Shown: positions 7,548-14,993 of the stretch, one piece after another
Numbering within the stretch: position 1 is the stretch's first letter
How the letters are laid out: each line of letters begins with the position of its first letter
Assembly (NCBI RefSeq): GCF_024623065.1
Contig: NZ_JANJZR010000009.1
Coordinates: forward strand, 1-64,000
DNA length: 64,000 nucleotides
Direction: 5' to 3'
Origin: Bacteroides acidifaciens
Lineage (GTDB): Bacteria; Bacteroidota; Bacteroidia; Bacteroidales; Bacteroidaceae
Notes under the pieces: model-generated
What the model was told of the DNA's origin: nothing
Seen by the model: only the letters and a program-made list of their open reading frames with translations
Database searches by the model: none
Made by a program: the position numbers and the translations under genes

Positions 7548-8723
7548 TCACTTCCAATCATTATCATTTGAAGCACCGAACATCAGTCCTCTTCCCAACC
7601 AGTCAGAGTTCGGTGACGGATACATAAAATCCACCAACTGCATACAATGGTGCATGGAACCGCCATTCAATGTTTGCTTTGTTCCATTCGCATATATCTG
7701 AACATTATTATAATTGTCATTTGCATTAACCACGAATATCCTTTGGGTGACGGCAAGACTCAAAAGATAACGGTAGGTTACATTCGATGTTATTCTAAAT
7801 ATAACCGTATCAACTGGAAAACCCGAAGTTTCACCGTTATAATCGTATCTTGGCGAATAGCAAGGAACTGTATAATAAGTTTCGTTAGCAGAGGAAGTCC
7901 CGGAAGTCAAAGGTATATAAGTACCGGTTTTATCAGCACCTTTTGTGTACACATAGGCATAGGAGCCGTAAACTACCATAATGCTTCTTTCCCTTGCGCC
8001 AAACACGCCTCTACACCATAAGTCAGAAGTGTAGAAACGTAATGACCGGTTATCCTTAGTACCTTGATGATACATATCACCATCAAACCACATTCTTCCA
8101 TCACTTCCAAAGCTGATTCCTCCAACCGCATCACCAGCAGCATTCACGCAATTCAACCTTGTAAAAGAGCCTGATACACCTTTCAATGTACCTTCAAAAG
8201 TGCTGTCACCTGAAATAACCGCACCAGCCGCATAGAGTTTCCCTGCTATACTCACCTTATATGGCGCATCAGTCGGTGTTGTAGCTCCAACCCATAACGG
8301 ATAGTCACCACCAACAAGACCTGCTGCAACCGTTTTATTATCGCCCTTCATTATCAAAAGCTGATTACCCTGCATGAACCGTAGAATAGCATTTTGAGCC
8401 ATGATAAGCGGAGTGTACACTGGCACCAAAGAATTAAACTTCTGCCAATAAGTTGTATTTGTCACCGGAATGGAATCACTGGACGTATGAGTTTTCAGAC
8501 ATTTATACGCATTAAACGTATTAGCACCGGTAGTCACAATTGCAATATCCAAGTACCGGGTACCGGAAGTCAAAGCCTCGTCATTGCGATACTCTATGCC
8601 TTTAGCCCATTCGGATTGCCGGAGAATACAGCCTTGCAGCCCGTTTTTCCCCGGTTCCCCATTAGTACCGTCAATTCCATTTTTGGCCTTTCTTCGTATT
8701 AATATATGCCCTTGCGCCTCCAT
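7548..8723 (-). CDS. Tail fibre protein with collagen-like start
   Basis: A 391-residue protein. Residues 14-30 hold GIDGTNGEPGKNG, a short Gly-X-Y collagen-like stretch typical of fibre trimerisation. The rest is Gly/Thr/Tyr-rich beta structure with repeated short strands, ending in a Trp/Asp-rich tip. It is likely a receptor-contacting fibre. It lies downstream of the DGR genes in the tail operon. Confidence 0.7.
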   Translation of the reverse strand: MEAQGHILIRRKAKNGIDGTNGEPGKNGLQGCILRQSEWAKGIEYRNDEALTSGTRYLDIAIVTTGANTFNAYKCLKTHTSSDSIPVTNTTYWQKFNSLVPVYTPLIMAQNAILRFMQGNQLLIMKGDNKTVAAGLVGGDYPLWVGATTPTDAPYKVSIAGKLYAAGAVISGDSTFEGTLKGVSGSFTRLNCVNAAGDAVGGISFGSDGRMWFDGDMYHQGTKDNRSLRFYTSDLWCRGVFGARERSIMVVYGSYAYVYTKGADKTGTYIPLTSGTSSANETYYTVPCYSPRYDYNGETSGFPVDTVIFRITSNVTYRYLLSLAVTQRIFVVNANDNYNNVQIYANGTKQTLNGGSMHHCMQLVDFMYPSPNSDWLGRGLMFGASNDNDWK

Positions 8724-8729
8724 ACCGGA

Positions 8730-9125
8730 TTACTTCAATTTTGCTAATACTTCTTTTGCGATCTCCTTAGCCTTGATACGATAACTCTGATAATCAGTGT
8801 ATTCTTTCAGATATTCGGCACGCTTACCTTCGTCAAGTTCCGAAGCCATATCACGTGCCATTTCCAAGTTGGCGAAAATGGCATCACGTTTATTCGCATC
8901 ATAACGTTCCATGATAATGGCACTTACAATACTGTCATAATCATGTTCCCCTTCAACATCCACGTTTTCACAGACATACTGGTCTTCAACCACCACATCT
9001 TCCGAACCGGCCTTTTGAACAGCTTCTCTTCTCTCAAAGTCGAAGTAAATGCGTAGCAACGCACCTTCAACTACAAATTCAATACCAGTCGGCAGTTCTC
9101 CTACAAGAGTTCCATAACTTTTCAT
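8730..9125 (-). CDS. Hypothetical tail-operon protein
   Basis: A 131-residue protein with a beta-rich N-terminal half and a helical, Lys/Glu-rich C-terminal half (from about residue 80). It sits between the reverse transcriptase region and the fibre gene. It was checked as a possible Avd (DGR accessory protein), but Avd is a basic four-helix bundle and this protein is acidic with an N-terminal beta region, so that is unlikely. The layout recalls chaperone-like fibre assembly proteins; this is weak inference. Confidence 0.5.
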   Translation of the reverse strand: MKSYGTLVGELPTGIEFVVEGALLRIYFDFERREAVQKAGSEDVVVEDQYVCENVDVEGEHDYDSIVSAIIMERYDANKRDAIFANLEMARDMASELDEGKRAEYLKEYTDYQSYRIKAKEIAKEVLAKLK

Positions 9126-9146
9126 AAATTACCTCCATTTTTATAA

Positions 9147-9731
9147 TTATTCTTCAAAATAATAAGCACTCTTCCCGTCACCTAACGAACGCCGCTTGAC
9201 AATCACATTTTCCACTGGAAAAATCTTCTGACCGTTATTCTCCGCTTCGCGAGCCTGATCCAACACATCTTTCAGATTGTAACAGTTCGTTATGAATTTG
9301 CTACGTTGTCCGTTCTGTTCAAAAAGAACACAATATCTACCTTCACCTTGCTTTGTCTTCACATTCGTTTCAAAGTCCACCACTGTTATAGGGACATTGA
9401 GAATATCCATCAATCTTGTCTCTTTTACATCGAAGAACTTCTTTCCGTCCTTTGTTCTACCACTCTGTTTGATACCTTTATCTGCAAAACTCATATCATT
9501 ATTTGTTATTGTTCTCCATAAATTCTTACAATCTCCCCACTTACACCAGCCCCAGTATGAAGCTCGTATCTCGCGGTTACGTTTCCGGCTTTTTATTCGT
9601 TTCACCTTTCGGGCAAAGTTCTTTTTCATATTTTTACGCATCCGAACATTATCTTTCGTGAAGCAATAGCCCAAAAAGTTAATCCTTCTTCCTCTTACTA
9701 CGTTTTCGCTTTCTATGCTTTTTGTTCCCAT
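9147..9731 (-). CDS. DGR reverse transcriptase, C-terminal part in a third frame
   Basis: The first 65 residues are the thumb end of a DGR-type reverse transcriptase: RRINFLGYCF (RT motif 7 with GY), a basic stretch, then ASYWGWCKWGDCKNLWRTI. The remaining 120 residues form a separate beta-rich domain (ITVVDFETNVKTKQGEGRY and FITNCYNLKDVLDQA), perhaps an OB-like nucleic-acid-binding domain. The ATG at 9731 lies inside the catalytic fragment, so it may start there, but the N-terminal match shows it is the continuation of the RT. The junction lies at 9731-9680, near an A6 run. Confidence 0.75.
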   Translation of the reverse strand: MGTKSIESENVVRGRRINFLGYCFTKDNVRMRKNMKKNFARKVKRIKSRKRNREIRASYWGWCKWGDCKNLWRTITNNDMSFADKGIKQSGRTKDGKKFFDVKETRLMDILNVPITVVDFETNVKTKQGEGRYCVLFEQNGQRSKFITNCYNLKDVLDQAREAENNGQKIFPVENVIVKRRSLGDGKSAYYFEE

Positions 9732-10014
9732 TTTTTGTTTCTGTTCCTATCGGAGCAATACAACTGTTTGCTTTAACTACCAACCCAACTTTTGCACTTT
9801 CCCGTTCATACGCACGAATAAGAAACAACGCTTCGGCCTTAGAACGAGCCAGCATAACATTATCATCGCAATATCTATGCAGGCATTTGACACGATATTT
9901 CTCCTTCATTGTATGATCTATCCGGCTTGCCGCAAAATTCCCGATAGGTTGGCTTGTAAATGCTCCAATCGGAACACCTCTTCTTCCGTTCAACTTCATT
10001 CTCCAATACGTCAA
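9679..10014 (-). CDS. DGR reverse transcriptase, catalytic middle part in a second frame
   Basis: This frame has only a TTG start, immediately after a stop, so it is not an independent gene. It carries RT motif 4 (RGVPIGAFTSQ, with the SQ typical of DGR reverse transcriptases), the catalytic YCDD box and motif 6 (VKANSCIAPIG). It follows the N-terminal frame if one base is skipped between about 10014 and 9977, where AAGAAGAGG occurs. Without such a shift no intact reverse transcriptase can be made. Confidence 0.8.
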   Translation of the reverse strand: MTYWRMKLNGRRGVPIGAFTSQPIGNFAASRIDHTMKEKYRVKCLHRYCDDNVMLARSKAEALFLIRAYERESAKVGLVVKANSCIAPIGTETKNGNKKHRKRKRSKRKKD

Positions 10015-10690
10015 CTAACTCTGTTCCGCTGTCATACGATAAAACAGCTATCTCGATCAATTTAATAAATCGTTCATCTTTGAATTTCCTTCTCAATGCA
10101 GCAACAATAAGCTCATGAAGAATACTTTGATAGAACTTTTTGAAATCAGTCTTTACGAACCATTTGTATTCCGGGTACCGGTGAAGAAAACGTTTCATTC
10201 TCCTTACTCCAAAATGTAATCCCTTTCCCTTGATACACGCACTTGTATCATAAATCAAATTTCTATAAACATCTTCTTCAATCACCCTCATAATTGCATG
10301 GTGCAATATACGCCACGGGAAATATTTCTGTTTGACAATATCTCGAACCTTTCCTGCATCACTTTTTACTCTCATTACGCTATAATCCGGTGCCGGAAAA
10401 TCCAATGTCAGGATCATCAACTGCAAAGCTCGGAGGTCTTCTTCCGGGTGTAGATTATGCCGCCTGATAAAGCGGTTTTTCTTAACCTTCCCATCTTGTG
10501 CTTCTTTGTCCGCTTCACGTAAATTATTTATCTCTGCTATACGTTCAAGAATATACCCGGCTCTTTTAGATTTCTTTCCACCGTTTGCTTCTATCCGTTT
10601 ATTGTCAGCCTCTATCCTTTCCGCTATAATTCTATCAATTTCATTATGCGATAGACTCTTCCAATCAATATCACTTCTTCCAATATTCAC
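9875..10690 (-). CDS. DGR reverse transcriptase, N-terminal part
   Basis: A 271-residue frame of which roughly the first 230 residues are RT-like: VRDIVKQKYFPWRILHHAI, then IYDTSACIKGKG, then the palm motif VKTDFKKFYQSI with the first catalytic Asp. The final 40 residues are off-frame. The enzyme copies the template repeat with adenine-directed errors. Joining the three frames by skipping one base at each of two junctions gives exactly 513 codons plus a stop (10690-9147), strong evidence that all three were one gene. The breaks are either recent mutations or assembly indels. The order target gene, template repeat, RT on one strand is the usual DGR plan. Confidence 0.85.
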   Translation of the reverse strand: MNIGRSDIDWKSLSHNEIDRIIAERIEADNKRIEANGGKKSKRAGYILERIAEINNLREADKEAQDGKVKKNRFIRRHNLHPEEDLRALQLMILTLDFPAPDYSVMRVKSDAGKVRDIVKQKYFPWRILHHAIMRVIEEDVYRNLIYDTSACIKGKGLHFGVRRMKRFLHRYPEYKWFVKTDFKKFYQSILHELIVAALRRKFKDERFIKLIEIAVLSYDSGTELVDVLENEVERKKRCSDWSIYKPTYREFCGKPDRSYNEGEISCQMPA

Positions 10691-10975
10691 TGCTGCTTTG
10701 TTTTAAAATTTACACCATACTTCCAATTTTGTCTTGTTCAGACTATTTTAATTATTCCGATAACTGCAAGCTGTTTTTACTTGCTTGAATAATTCGCCCG
10801 GAGCTTTCGAGAACCAACCTACTAACACCGCTTGTTGCCTTTCGCAAATTGGGCAACCTTTCCGCATTCTTGATTTTCTGACATCGTAACCAATTGATTA
10901 CTACGTTGCAACGATATAAATCCTGCAAGGTCATGGCTCGGAGAACTCGCAGATTACTCTACGATAAATAAGTAT
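10691..10975 (-). other. DGR template RNA 3' spacer region
   Basis: The stretch between template repeat and reverse transcriptase. In well-studied DGRs the RNA downstream of the template repeat is needed to prime cDNA synthesis, so this is the expected place for it. A 60-residue frame (10752-10934, start MTLQDLYRCNVV) crosses it but has no similarity I can see to Avd or other families. No Avd gene is evident in the cassette. Confidence 0.5.
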
Positions 10976-11083
10976 GGCGAGAGCCGATATTCGCATTCGA
11001 GTTCGACCAATCGTTATTCGAGTTCGCATAAGCGAGGCCGCAATTCGCACCGTTATTCGCATTACCGCCCCAAAGAACCAGCT
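10976..11083 (-). repeat. DGR template repeat (TR), 108 bp
   Basis: It aligns without gaps to 11263-11370. Nine positions differ, and every difference is at a TR adenine (coding strand): 9 of 24 adenines changed, 0 of 84 other bases. In the target reading frame the TR is rich in AAY (Asn) codons. Homology stops sharply at both ends. This is the signature of adenine-directed mutagenic retrohoming. Confidence 0.95.
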
Positions 11084-11101
11084 CTTGTTCCCCTCTGCCA
11101 A

Positions 11102-11162
11102 CCGTCCACGCCTTTCGGCTTTCGTCCCGTTATCCGTTGCCGTAAAACGAGAAGGTGGACGG
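11102..11162. other. Inverted repeat between DGR target gene and template repeat
   Basis: CCGTCCAC (11102-11109) pairs with GTGGACGG (11155-11162), with further pairing just inside. It lies between the stop of the variable gene and the TR. It could end the target gene transcript or structure the TR RNA 5' end; this is inference. Confidence 0.45.
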
Positions 11163-11206
11163 GTTTTAATTAATTGAAATTCAAAGAACTAATATTTCAA
11201 AATCTA

Positions 11207-12526
11207 TTATGCAGCCATCAAAGATGCACCGCTAACAAATGTTAAATTCCCAAAATACGCAAGGCGAGAGCCGATAGTCGCATTCGAGTTCGACCAATCG
11301 TTATCCGAGTCCGCATAAGCGAGGCCGCAAGCCGCACCGCTATACGCAGAACCGCCCCAAAGAACCAGCTGCCCAGTAGTGTTTGCCCATGAATAATCAG
11401 CCCAATAAGAAGTGCTGTTTCCACCAATCTTTTTCGGGAAAATATCAAAATGCTCCCCAAGAATTATTTCCTGCACTTGACCGGAAGCTGTCTGACGGGT
11501 AGCTTGTCTGTATTCACCATTTGGATGCGCAGCTAATTCAGCAGTAGTCGGTAAACGGTTTCCTTTGTAAATGAAAATTTCCGTTCCACTTTGAGCACTA
11601 TTGTTGGAACTACCGCAAAATACTCCTTGCAGAAATTCCCACTGCCACCCATAAGGATCTTCTATACCCATCATGTTCACCCGTGAACAATCCACTCCAG
11701 TATTACTTCCATTCACCACAGAAATAGCTATTTTGCCCCAATTGTCACCGAGACTCTTTGTTGCGCCAGTTTGCAATGCTGCCGCAGCAGCCCACAAGTC
11801 TTTACTGGAGCTACCACCCACACCATAACCAAGTTTGGCTTGAATATTGGTATCTCCGTACTGGGACAGCCCCAACATCATAATAAGCTTTCTCTGATCG
11901 TAATCGGTCAGTCCCCATTCCTTACCGTTCACTTGTGCAGCATTCCAAAATGCGTTGATTGTCTTGCTGCCTGCCGGTGCAACTCCTGAACGTGAAACAA
12001 GTGCGCTACCTGACATGGAGCCTTTGTATGCACCGATACAGTTATACATTCCACCATTTGCCCCACCAATAAACTCACCGCCAATAGGTAGCATCGAGAG
12101 CCATAAGACTGGTACACCACTTACACTGTCAGTCTGTACACGATAATACAAACGTGGCCCTATCCACATCACATGCCCTTTGGTTTCATCCACCGCAGTA
12201 CCATCAGCAAACACCGCACTATTGGTAGGGGACATTTTAGCAGCCCTTCCATCATTCGTTACGAGATAACGGCCACAATACAACTTGTATTCTGTCCATG
12301 CGGCTGTATTACCTATCACACCATAGTTCGTGCTACTTTGGGTTGATTGTTTGATTGGAATCCCCCAAGCCACCTGCCTCAACATTTGTTCGTCACCATT
12401 ATTAATAGCATTCATGAAGTTTTCCACGGTAATGCGTCTGACACTACCACCAACTTCCACCAATACTGTATTGGAACGCAGAATGGAGGTCACCAATGTT
12501 TCATTTCCTAATCCTTTAGTTGCCAT
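11207..12526 (-). CDS. DGR target: variable lectin-like tail protein
   Basis: A 439-residue protein whose C-terminal part ends in the variable repeat (about residues 386-421). The C-terminal region has the look of the C-type-lectin/formylglycine-generating-enzyme fold used by DGR variable proteins: EDPYGWQWEF, NRLPTTAELAAHPNGEYR and WGG motifs. Relative to the TR, seven Asn residues have become Ser, Tyr, Ser, Ala, Asp, Asp and Thr. It is probably the receptor-binding tip of the tail. The N-terminus (GNETLVTSILRSNTV) likely anchors it to the fibre encoded just upstream. Confidence 0.88.
   Translation of the reverse strand: MATKGLGNETLVTSILRSNTVLVEVGGSVRRITVENFMNAINNGDEQMLRQVAWGIPIKQSTQSSTNYGVIGNTAAWTEYKLYCGRYLVTNDGRAAKMSPTNSAVFADGTAVDETKGHVMWIGPRLYYRVQTDSVSGVPVLWLSMLPIGGEFIGGANGGMYNCIGAYKGSMSGSALVSRSGVAPAGSKTINAFWNAAQVNGKEWGLTDYDQRKLIMMLGLSQYGDTNIQAKLGYGVGGSSSKDLWAAAAALQTGATKSLGDNWGKIAISVVNGSNTGVDCSRVNMMGIEDPYGWQWEFLQGVFCGSSNNSAQSGTEIFIYKGNRLPTTAELAAHPNGEYRQATRQTASGQVQEIILGEHFDIFPKKIGGNSTSYWADYSWANTTGQLVLWGGSAYSGAACGLAYADSDNDWSNSNATIGSRLAYFGNLTFVSGASLMAA
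11263..11370 (-). repeat. DGR variable repeat (VR) inside the target gene
   Basis: A 108-bp copy of the TR within the last fifth of the target gene. The invariant stretch at its 3' end (coding strand ATCGGCTCTCGCC) is GC-rich and is the likely initiation-of-mutagenic-homology site. All changes from the TR are at adenines. Confidence 0.95.
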
Positions 12527-12546
12527 AATATTATTTTGTTTTTATG

Positions 12547-13569
12547 TTAATTAAAATGACATTCTGCCAAAACATCAACATCATATTGAGTCCCGTTTCT
12601 GTCAGTTTCCGTTGTTGTTACAGATATAGAATTTGTTGTAGAATGTTTCAAACTCTTCCAGTTTTCCTTATCCATCACATCCATAGTCCACGATGCGGAA
12701 GTAGGAGTATAAGTTGATCCAGTAGTCATATTTACAATCTTGGCACTTACAGTAACGGGCTGTCCGGTATCAACCTCTTTGTTAGAAGAAGTTATATAAC
12801 ACACAATCTGAAATTCATCTGCTGTGTCAACAATGCGTACCCCAGCACGTGCTATCGGCTGTGAAGCACTTGAAGACTGATAAACTTCCGCTATGAACAA
12901 TTGAGTACCATCCACATCACCACGGGTAACAGTTATGCTCTTTTGTCCGTTCTTATCAGTCCAAACCGCCGTGTCCTTATACCATTTTATATAGTAATCG
13001 GTAATAGCATTAGCACCGGCATACAGTTTTGTAGTCAGAGTACAACTTGTTACTTTACTTGTTAGCTGCTCGGTACTTGCAAGAATAGCAAGATAATAAG
13101 AACTGGCTCCCATGTTCTGAATGGCAATAGGCAGTTCCCCAGTCAAATTATACTCAACACCTGCCGTAGAAGCGACACATGAATAAGTCAATGTATCTCC
13201 TGCAATATTCGTTTTGCTTGCCAAGTTTCCGACAATTTTAATGGCACCGGTACTGGCATTCAAAGAGAATTTGCCCGTACTGTCTTTTTTCCAACCTCCA
13301 CTTTCCGCACCGTTAAAATTTAAAGCCACTCCATTATAAGCCCAACTATGGCCTGACAAACTGACCGCCAACCCACGTGCCGAAGTTACTTTGGGTGTCC
13401 GTACCGGCTGATTCGCAGCTATACTCCAATCAGGAGAGACAGCCCCACTTTCTTCATCTACGGCCTGAAACAATGGAATGCCATTATTTTCAAAAGTCAG
13501 CATCAGGCTGTCATTGGAACGAAGACGTTTAATCGTGATGCTATTTTGGGCACTATAATTTTCTGCCAT
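12547..13569 (-). CDS. Tail fibre/baseplate protein with Ig-like repeats
   Basis: A 340-residue beta-rich protein with repeated Ig-like segments, for example TYSCVASTAGVEYNL, VTSCTLTTKLYAGANAI and QPVTVSAKIVNMTTG. Such domains decorate phage tail fibres and bind weakly to cell surfaces. It lies directly upstream of the DGR target gene and may hold it. It overlaps the next upstream small gene by 17 nt. Confidence 0.6.
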   Translation of the reverse strand: MAENYSAQNSITIKRLRSNDSLMLTFENNGIPLFQAVDEESGAVSPDWSIAANQPVRTPKVTSARGLAVSLSGHSWAYNGVALNFNGAESGGWKKDSTGKFSLNASTGAIKIVGNLASKTNIAGDTLTYSCVASTAGVEYNLTGELPIAIQNMGASSYYLAILASTEQLTSKVTSCTLTTKLYAGANAITDYYIKWYKDTAVWTDKNGQKSITVTRGDVDGTQLFIAEVYQSSSASQPIARAGVRIVDTADEFQIVCYITSSNKEVDTGQPVTVSAKIVNMTTGSTYTPTSASWTMDVMDKENWKSLKHSTTNSISVTTTETDRNGTQYDVDVLAECHFN

Positions 13570-13786
13570 ATTCCCAACCTCCTTCTGATATAATTTGATT
13601 CATGCTTGTATTAGTATAAACAATACCGTCCAACAACAGTATTCTATCTTCCAGTTCTCCATCAAGAGAAGGCAGGCACATTACCTCCTTTTCATTCAAG
13701 ATGATGGATTCTCCCTTTACCAAGTGCCCCAACAACAGAACCCCGGCATCCAAAGCCTTTTCCTTATTTGCTACAACATACCTCAT
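13553..13786 (-). CDS. Small tail-operon protein
   Basis: A 77-residue protein (MRYVVANKEKALDAGVLLLG) between two fibre genes, overlapping the downstream one and 1 nt after the upstream one. No known motif. Small proteins in this position are often fibre attachment or assembly factors, but nothing here shows that. Confidence 0.55.
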   Translation of the reverse strand: MRYVVANKEKALDAGVLLLGHLVKGESIILNEKEVMCLPSLDGELEDRILLLDGIVYTNTSMNQIISEGGWEYGRKL

Positions 13787-13787
13787 A

Positions 13788-14993
13788 TCAATTATTTATA
13801 TATATGTTCCCGTTACTGTCCGTATATTCATTTGTCCCATCAGTCAATACAGAGAAAGCCTTTTTTTGCTCGGCCTTAATGTACACGTCCAACCAATCGT
13901 CAAGATAAGTTTCACCAATACCGGTTCCATCCAACATTATCACAGTTTTTTCCCCTTCCTGCCATTGTACCCCGGTCTTATTTGCACTGTCCGTAAACCA
14001 TACCATGCGGATAATCGGTGCCGGTATCGGCACAATTTCGCCATTCCACTGTACCATAGCTATATTCCTATGCAGGATTTCATCAGGATTGATGGAAGCC
14101 TGACTTGCCGGTATGCACGTAAATTTTGGATAAACACGATTGACGGAGAATTGCTGTCTTGCAACCTCCTTTCCACCAACCTTCACCAACAGCAAGTAAT
14201 CCCCCTTCTCGACCAAACGCAAGTCCATTGTCAGGCTGGTTAAGGACAAAGCCACTATTTCATGGTTTGCGGTAGTCAGCATTGTTTGACTTGATATGCT
14301 GTTCACCTGATAAAGTTCAATTGTATATCCGGTAGTTATTTTATTCACTCCCTTTGTTACCATAAGTGGAATGGTGCGCTCGTATGAATTTTCATCCAAA
14401 GCTGCATTCCTATTGGCCGTAGATGCGGAAATCAAATTGTTGGCTACCTTGTAATCATACAACAAAAGCTTGTCAAGAAATGGATTGTACTGGATTATCT
14501 GACTATCCCCAATAGACAAACCGTAGGTATCTTCACTCTTATCTACCGTTGTCAACATGATAGAGTCAGTCTTAACGGGAATATTCACCCCAAGCCGGGT
14601 ATCAGCTATCAGACCTTCAAAATACAACTCAAAACTTTCACCCGGAGCCACATTTCTGCTTATGGTAATGGCACCGCGTGTATCTCCAACCGTATCTATA
14701 CTGTACTTCCCATTCCATGAACTGATTGCAGAAATATTCTCTCCATTAGCAAACCAGTTCATTTCTGCCAACAAAGAATTAACATAAGGCATATCCCAGC
14801 TACCGTCAGCGGCATTCGCTATGACTTCCGGTAAAATCACCAGCGGAGTACCCCCACGGTCAGGATCATATTCATTTGCCACCGGATTATAGACCTGATT
14901 GGCCGGACTGTTCGGTGTCATTATCTTCAAGCTTACTGCAATCGTAAGCGGTTGAAACTCTTTTCTGATTCTTTTCTTTTCACTCTCTATCAT
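13788..14993 (-). CDS. Putative baseplate/tail fibre protein
   Basis: A 401-residue beta-rich protein with segments such as MWFTDSANKTGVQWQEGEK typical of the Bacteroides phage tail-tip proteins between the large tail protein and the fibres. It overlaps the large tail protein gene by 4 nt, so the two are coupled. No catalytic motif seen. Confidence 0.55.
   Translation of the reverse strand: MIESEKKRIRKEFQPLTIAVSLKIMTPNSPANQVYNPVANEYDPDRGGTPLVILPEVIANAADGSWDMPYVNSLLAEMNWFANGENISAISSWNGKYSIDTVGDTRGAITISRNVAPGESFELYFEGLIADTRLGVNIPVKTDSIMLTTVDKSEDTYGLSIGDSQIIQYNPFLDKLLLYDYKVANNLISASTANRNAALDENSYERTIPLMVTKGVNKITTGYTIELYQVNSISSQTMLTTANHEIVALSLTSLTMDLRLVEKGDYLLLVKVGGKEVARQQFSVNRVYPKFTCIPASQASINPDEILHRNIAMVQWNGEIVPIPAPIIRMVWFTDSANKTGVQWQEGEKTVIMLDGTGIGETYLDDWLDVYIKAEQKKAFSVLTDGTNEYTDSNGNIYINN

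Noticed and set aside
9147..10690. Retron or group II intron reverse transcriptase
   Set aside because: The nearby template/variable repeats with adenine-only changes and the SQ-type motif 4 identify a DGR; no retron RNA or intron ends were seen.
10752..10934. 60-residue ORF as a DGR Avd protein
   Set aside because: Avd is a longer basic four-helix bundle; this frame shows no similarity and may simply cross the template RNA spacer.
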